Of a DNA stretch of 17,723 bases, positions 15,195 to 17,723 are shown piece after piece. Origin of the DNA: Pelomicrobium sp036803785 (lineage in GTDB: Bacteria > Pseudomonadota > Gammaproteobacteria > Burkholderiales > UBA6910); assembly GCF_036803785.1 (NCBI RefSeq), contig NZ_DAIRTR010000060.1, forward strand, positions 1 to 17,723. The letters run 5' to 3'. Made by a program: the position numbers and the translations under genes. Every line of letters begins with the position of its first letter. Position 1 is the first letter of the stretch. A model generated the notes under the pieces. It had not been told where the DNA came from. It ran no database searches and was given only the letters and a program-made list of their open reading frames with translations.

Positions 15195-15584
15195 ATGTTT
15201 GACATCGGTTTCTCAGAGCTGCTCGTCATCGCCCTCGTCACCCTGATCGTCGTCGGTCCCGAGCGGCTGCCGAAGGTGGCGCGTACGCTGGGGCATATGC
15301 TCGGGCGCCTGCAGCGTTACGTGAACGACGTGAAGGCGGACATCGCCCGGGAGATGGAGCTGGAGGAGCTGCGCAAGATGCGCGCTTCGGTAGAAGAGTC
15401 GGCCCGGGAGATCGAGCGCTCGCTCCATGAAGAAGTGAACCGAGCCGAGCGGGAGATCCAGGCGGTGGCGGAAGCGGTGGAAAAATCGACGGTCGAGGGC
15501 GTCACCACCGCCGAGCCCGTCTCCCTTCCATCCCGGGAGGGCGAGGCGCGGGGGCGGTCCGCCACCGACGAGCAAAAGCGCTGA
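15195..15584 (+). CDS. tatB: Sec-independent protein translocase subunit TatB
   Basis: TatB pairs with TatC as the receptor for twin-arginine signal peptides. The 129-residue protein begins MFDIGFSELLVIALVTLIVVGPERLPKVAR in E. coli-like form, of which Glu8 and Gly21-Pro22 are the conserved points. A long amphipathic, glutamate-rich helix (about 40-100) follows, then a low-complexity tail. The start is fixed by this opening; no Shine-Dalgarno sequence precedes it. It is separated from tatA by a 131-base spacer and from tatC by 12 bases. Confidence 0.95.
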   Translation: MFDIGFSELLVIALVTLIVVGPERLPKVARTLGHMLGRLQRYVNDVKADIAREMELEELRKMRASVEESAREIERSLHEEVNRAEREIQAVAEAVEKSTVEGVTTAEPVSLPSREGEARGRSATDEQKR

Positions 15585-15596
15585 GCCCGCCGCCCC

Positions 15597-16385
15597 ATGG
15601 ACCAGCAGGAAACCTTCGTCTCCCACCTGGTCGAGCTGCGCGACCGGCTGCTCAGAGCCCTGATCGCCTGGCTGCTGGTATTTGCCGTCTTGTTCCCCTG
15701 GGCGCGAGACCTCTACACCCTGCTCGCCAAGCCGCTACTGGCCAAACTGCCCCAGGGCGGGCAGATGATCGCCACCGAGGTGGTGACGCCCTTCTTCGTG
15801 CCGGTCAAGGTGGCGATGCTGACGGGCTTTCTGGTGGCGCTGCCCTATATCCTGTACCAGCTCTGGGCCTTCGTCGCTCCCGGCCTCTACAGTCACGAGA
15901 AGCGGCTGGTGCTGCCCCTGGTGGTGTCCAGCACCGTGCTGTTTGCTGCCGGCATGGCGTTCGCCTACTTCCTGGTGATGCCGGTCGTGTTCGGGTTCAT
16001 CACCGCCATCGCGCCAGAAGGGGTAGCGGTGATGACCGACATCAGCAAGTACCTGGATTTTGTCATGACCCTGTTTCTCGCCTTCGGCATCACCTTCGAG
16101 GTGCCGATTGCGGTGATCGTGCTGGTGCGTTTTGGCGTGGTGAGCATCGACAAGCTCAAGCAGGCGCGTCCTTATGTCATCGTCGGCGCCTTCGTGATTG
16201 CCGCCATCGTTACACCTCCCGACGTGATTTCCCAGATCATGCTGGCCGTGCCTCTGTGCTTGCTCTACGAGGCCGGCATCTTCCTCGCCCGGTTCTTCGC
16301 CCGGCGGGCCGAGGAGGGCTACCGTCCCCTGTCAGACGAGGAAATGGAGCGGGAGCTGGATCGCATTGAGCGCGGAGAGCACTGA
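15597..16385 (+). CDS. tatC: Sec-independent protein translocase subunit TatC
   Basis: TatC is the six-helix inner-membrane core that recognises twin-arginine signals. The 262-residue protein keeps the family marks: SHLVELRDRL (9-18) with Glu13, YQLWAFVAPGLYSHEKR with Phe92 and Glu101, FEVP with Glu168 and TPPDVISQ with Asp209. Six hydrophobic segments are visible. The C-terminal tail is charged and cytoplasmic. No ribosome site is seen in the 12-base gap after tatB, so translation is probably coupled. It ends the plus-strand cluster against a converging protease gene. Confidence 0.97.
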   Translation: MDQQETFVSHLVELRDRLLRALIAWLLVFAVLFPWARDLYTLLAKPLLAKLPQGGQMIATEVVTPFFVPVKVAMLTGFLVALPYILYQLWAFVAPGLYSHEKRLVLPLVVSSTVLFAAGMAFAYFLVMPVVFGFITAIAPEGVAVMTDISKYLDFVMTLFLAFGITFEVPIAVIVLVRFGVVSIDKLKQARPYVIVGAFVIAAIVTPPDVISQIMLAVPLCLLYEAGIFLARFFARRAEEGYRPLSDEEMERELDRIERGEH

Positions 16386-16407
16386 TCCGCGCCGCGCGGG
16401 GCGGGTC
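16384..16407. terminator. Possible bidirectional terminator between tatC and the protease gene
   Basis: GATCCGCGCC and GGGGCGGGTC form a ten-base stem with one mismatch and one G-T pair around a GCGC loop, starting within the tatC stop codon. Convergent genes on each side make a terminator likely, but no clear T-run follows on either strand. Confidence 0.4.
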
Positions 16408-16414
16408 TCCACTC

Positions 16415-17575
16415 TTAGGAGGCGCCGGGCTGCGGCCGCTTGCCCACTTGCACCGTTACCTGGAGCTCCCTCTGGTTGCGCAAGAGGGTGAGCTGGGCCT
16501 TCTGGCCGGGCTTGAGGGCCGCCACCAAGTTGAGCAGGGCGGAGGCGTTGGCCACGGGCTTGGACTCCACCGCCACCAGGACGTCGCCGGGCTTCACTCC
16601 CGCCCGCTCCGCCGGCTCGCCTTTCATCACCTGGGTGACCAGAGCGCCCCGGGTGGAGCCGAGGCGGAAGGATTCGGCCAGCTCCGGCGTGAGGTCTTGG
16701 ATCTGGACGCCGATCCAGCCCCGGGTTACGCCGCCTTCGGCGATGATCTGCTCCATCACCTGCTTGGCCAAGCTGGCGGGAATGGCGAAACCGATCCCCA
16801 TGGAGCCGCCGTTTTGGGAATAAATGGCGGTGTTGATCCCAATCAGGTTGCCCTCGGCATCCACCAGCGCGCCGCCCGAGTTGCCGGGATTGATCGCCGC
16901 GTCGGTTTGGATGAAGTTTTCAAACGTATTGATGCCGAGATGGGTACGGCCAACGGCGGACACGATGCCCATGGTGACCGTCTGTCCCACGCCGAAGGGG
17001 TTGCCGATAGCGAGCACCACGTCTCCTACCCGGGATGCCTCGGGATGCCCGAAGGTCGCCGGATGCAGGGGCGTCAAATCGATCTTGAGGACGGCCAAAT
17101 CGGTTTCCGGGTCGGAGCCCACCAGGCGGGCCTTGGCGTTACGCCCGTCGGCCAGGGCCACTTCGATCTCATCGGCCTTTTCCACCACGTGGTGATTGGT
17201 GAGGATGTAACCCTCGGGACTCACGATGACCCCCGAGCCGAGGCTGGAACTCTGGCGTGCCTCGTCGTCGAACTCATCGCCGAAAAAGCGGCGAAACAGG
17301 GGATCGTCCAGCAGGGGATGACGGGGCGCAGTAACCACCTTGGACGTGAAAACGTTCACGACCGAGGGCATGGCCTTCGCCGCCGCCGTGCTCAGGGTCC
17401 AGGGGCCGGGGGACCCTCCGGCGGCCGGCGCTGGAGCGCCGGTTTCGCGCACGGTGGCGACGGTTTGCGTCGCCTTCGTCCAGGGCAGAAGCTCTGGCCG
17501 CAACGTCGCCACGACGAAGAACACCGCCAGGGCGATGGTCGCGGTTTGAGAGAAAGTCAGCCAGAGTTTGCGCAT
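16415..17575 (-). CDS. Membrane-anchored trypsin-like serine protease with one PDZ domain (DegS/DegQ family)
   Basis: The 386-residue protein belongs to the HtrA family of periplasmic proteases. An N-terminal hydrophobic segment (about 11-24) without a clear cleavage site suggests a membrane anchor, followed by a Pro/Ala/Gly linker. The protease domain (about 60-280) has a full triad: His129 in LTNHHVV, Asp159 in ETDLAVL and Ser233 in NPGNSGGAL. A single PDZ domain (about 288-375) follows, starting GWIGVQIQDL. One PDZ and an anchor are DegS/AlgW-like, the type that can cut an anti-sigma factor; DegP and DegQ have two. Whether this one senses misfolded proteins for a sigma-E pathway is an inference. 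The start ATG is preceded by AAGGGGA at good distance. It converges on tatC. Confidence 0.93.
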   Translation of the reverse strand: MRKLWLTFSQTATIALAVFFVVATLRPELLPWTKATQTVATVRETGAPAPAAGGSPGPWTLSTAAAKAMPSVVNVFTSKVVTAPRHPLLDDPLFRRFFGDEFDDEARQSSSLGSGVIVSPEGYILTNHHVVEKADEIEVALADGRNAKARLVGSDPETDLAVLKIDLTPLHPATFGHPEASRVGDVVLAIGNPFGVGQTVTMGIVSAVGRTHLGINTFENFIQTDAAINPGNSGGALVDAEGNLIGINTAIYSQNGGSMGIGFAIPASLAKQVMEQIIAEGGVTRGWIGVQIQDLTPELAESFRLGSTRGALVTQVMKGEPAERAGVKPGDVLVAVESKPVANASALLNLVAALKPGQKAQLTLLRNQRELQVTVQVGKRPQPGAS

Positions 17576-17582
17576 GGAAGAG

Positions 17583-17589
17583 TCCCCTT
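17583..17589 (-). promoter_or_regulatory. Shine-Dalgarno site for the protease gene
   Basis: The minus strand reads AAGGGGA seven bases before the ATG at 17575, supporting that start. Confidence 0.7.
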
Positions 17590-17595
17590 CCTGCC

Positions 17596-17625
17596 CCCCC
17601 TCGCCGGAGGCGCCGCCTGAGGGGG
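17596..17625 (-). repeat. GC-rich inverted repeat in the protease leader
   Basis: CCCCCTC at 17596-17602 and GAGGGGG at 17619-17625 form a perfect seven-base stem, with a smaller AGGC/GCCT stem inside. In the minus-strand transcript it would lie just before the ribosome binding site. It could tune translation or be a copy of a dispersed intergenic repeat. Confidence 0.5.
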
Positions 17626-17723
17626 ACGGAAGGCTTCGAGGGTGAGGCTCAGGGGGGATCGCAAAGGCGTTGATAAACGAATAAAAACCTTGGGATCGGT
17701 CGGGCGAACCCGAGCAAAGACAC
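17626..17723 (-). promoter_or_regulatory. Upstream region of the protease gene
   Basis: No gene is seen here. An AT-rich island at about 17669-17689 (TTTTTATTCGTTTATCAAC on the minus strand) stands out and is the likely promoter zone for the protease. I cannot match clear -35 and -10 boxes, nor a sigma-E type promoter. Confidence 0.3.

Noticed and set aside
16448..17620. 390-codon plus-strand frame opposite the protease
   Set aside because: Shadow of the serine protease, whose catalytic triad and PDZ domain are intact on the other strand.
1..17723. Defence island, prophage, transposon, CRISPR array or novel multi-gene system
   Set aside because: No such genes, terminal inverted repeats, or regularly spaced direct repeats were seen. 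Nearly every base is covered by recognisable core or signalling genes.

Overview
The window is GC-rich chromosomal DNA that looks like a member of the Betaproteobacteria. The gene content points there: a compact hisG-D-C-B-H-A-F-I-E run with a short-form HisG, followed by a HIT-family gene, tatA-tatB-tatC and a DegS/DegQ-type serine protease, plus many GTG starts and large antisense shadow ORFs typical of high GC. Genus cannot be fixed from this stretch. Most of it is ordinary core metabolism. I found no tRNA or rRNA gene, transposase, CRISPR array or phage gene, and no gene-free stretch longer than about 150 bases.

Left part (1-4641): the 3' part of a short-chain dehydrogenase/reductase on the + strand converges, with four bases between the stop codons, on a minus-strand pair. 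That pair is a membrane-bound Cache-HAMP-GAF-GGDEF-EAL cyclic-di-GMP protein and, overlapping its stop by four bases, a ketopantoate-reductase-like gene. The GGDEF domain has lost its signature residues but kept an RxxD inhibitory site, and the EAL domain has every catalytic residue, so the protein is probably a phosphodiesterase.

Middle (4642-7557, + strand): a class I/II PLP aminotransferase, a putative zinc aminopeptidase lipoprotein and a small CoA-binding Rossmann protein. Each is preceded by a TANNAT-type -10-like hexamer close to its start and none has a clear Shine-Dalgarno sequence.

Histidine operon (about 7614-14422, + strand): hisG, hisD, hisC, hisB, hisH, hisA, hisF, hisI and hisE are tightly packed, with overlaps at hisG/hisD, hisB/hisH and hisI/hisE. 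They encode all steps from PRPP + ATP to histidine except histidinol-phosphate phosphatase. HisB here is the dehydratase only, and HisI and HisE are separate proteins. The short HisG implies a HisZ partner encoded elsewhere.

Right part (14464-17723): a HIT-family hydrolase, then tatA, tatB and tatC for twin-arginine export. A 131-base spacer with a hairpin separates tatA from tatB. A minus-strand, membrane-anchored, single-PDZ trypsin-like protease converges on tatC across a short GC-rich hairpin. Its upstream region holds a GC hairpin next to the ribosome binding site and an AT-rich island that may be its promoter.
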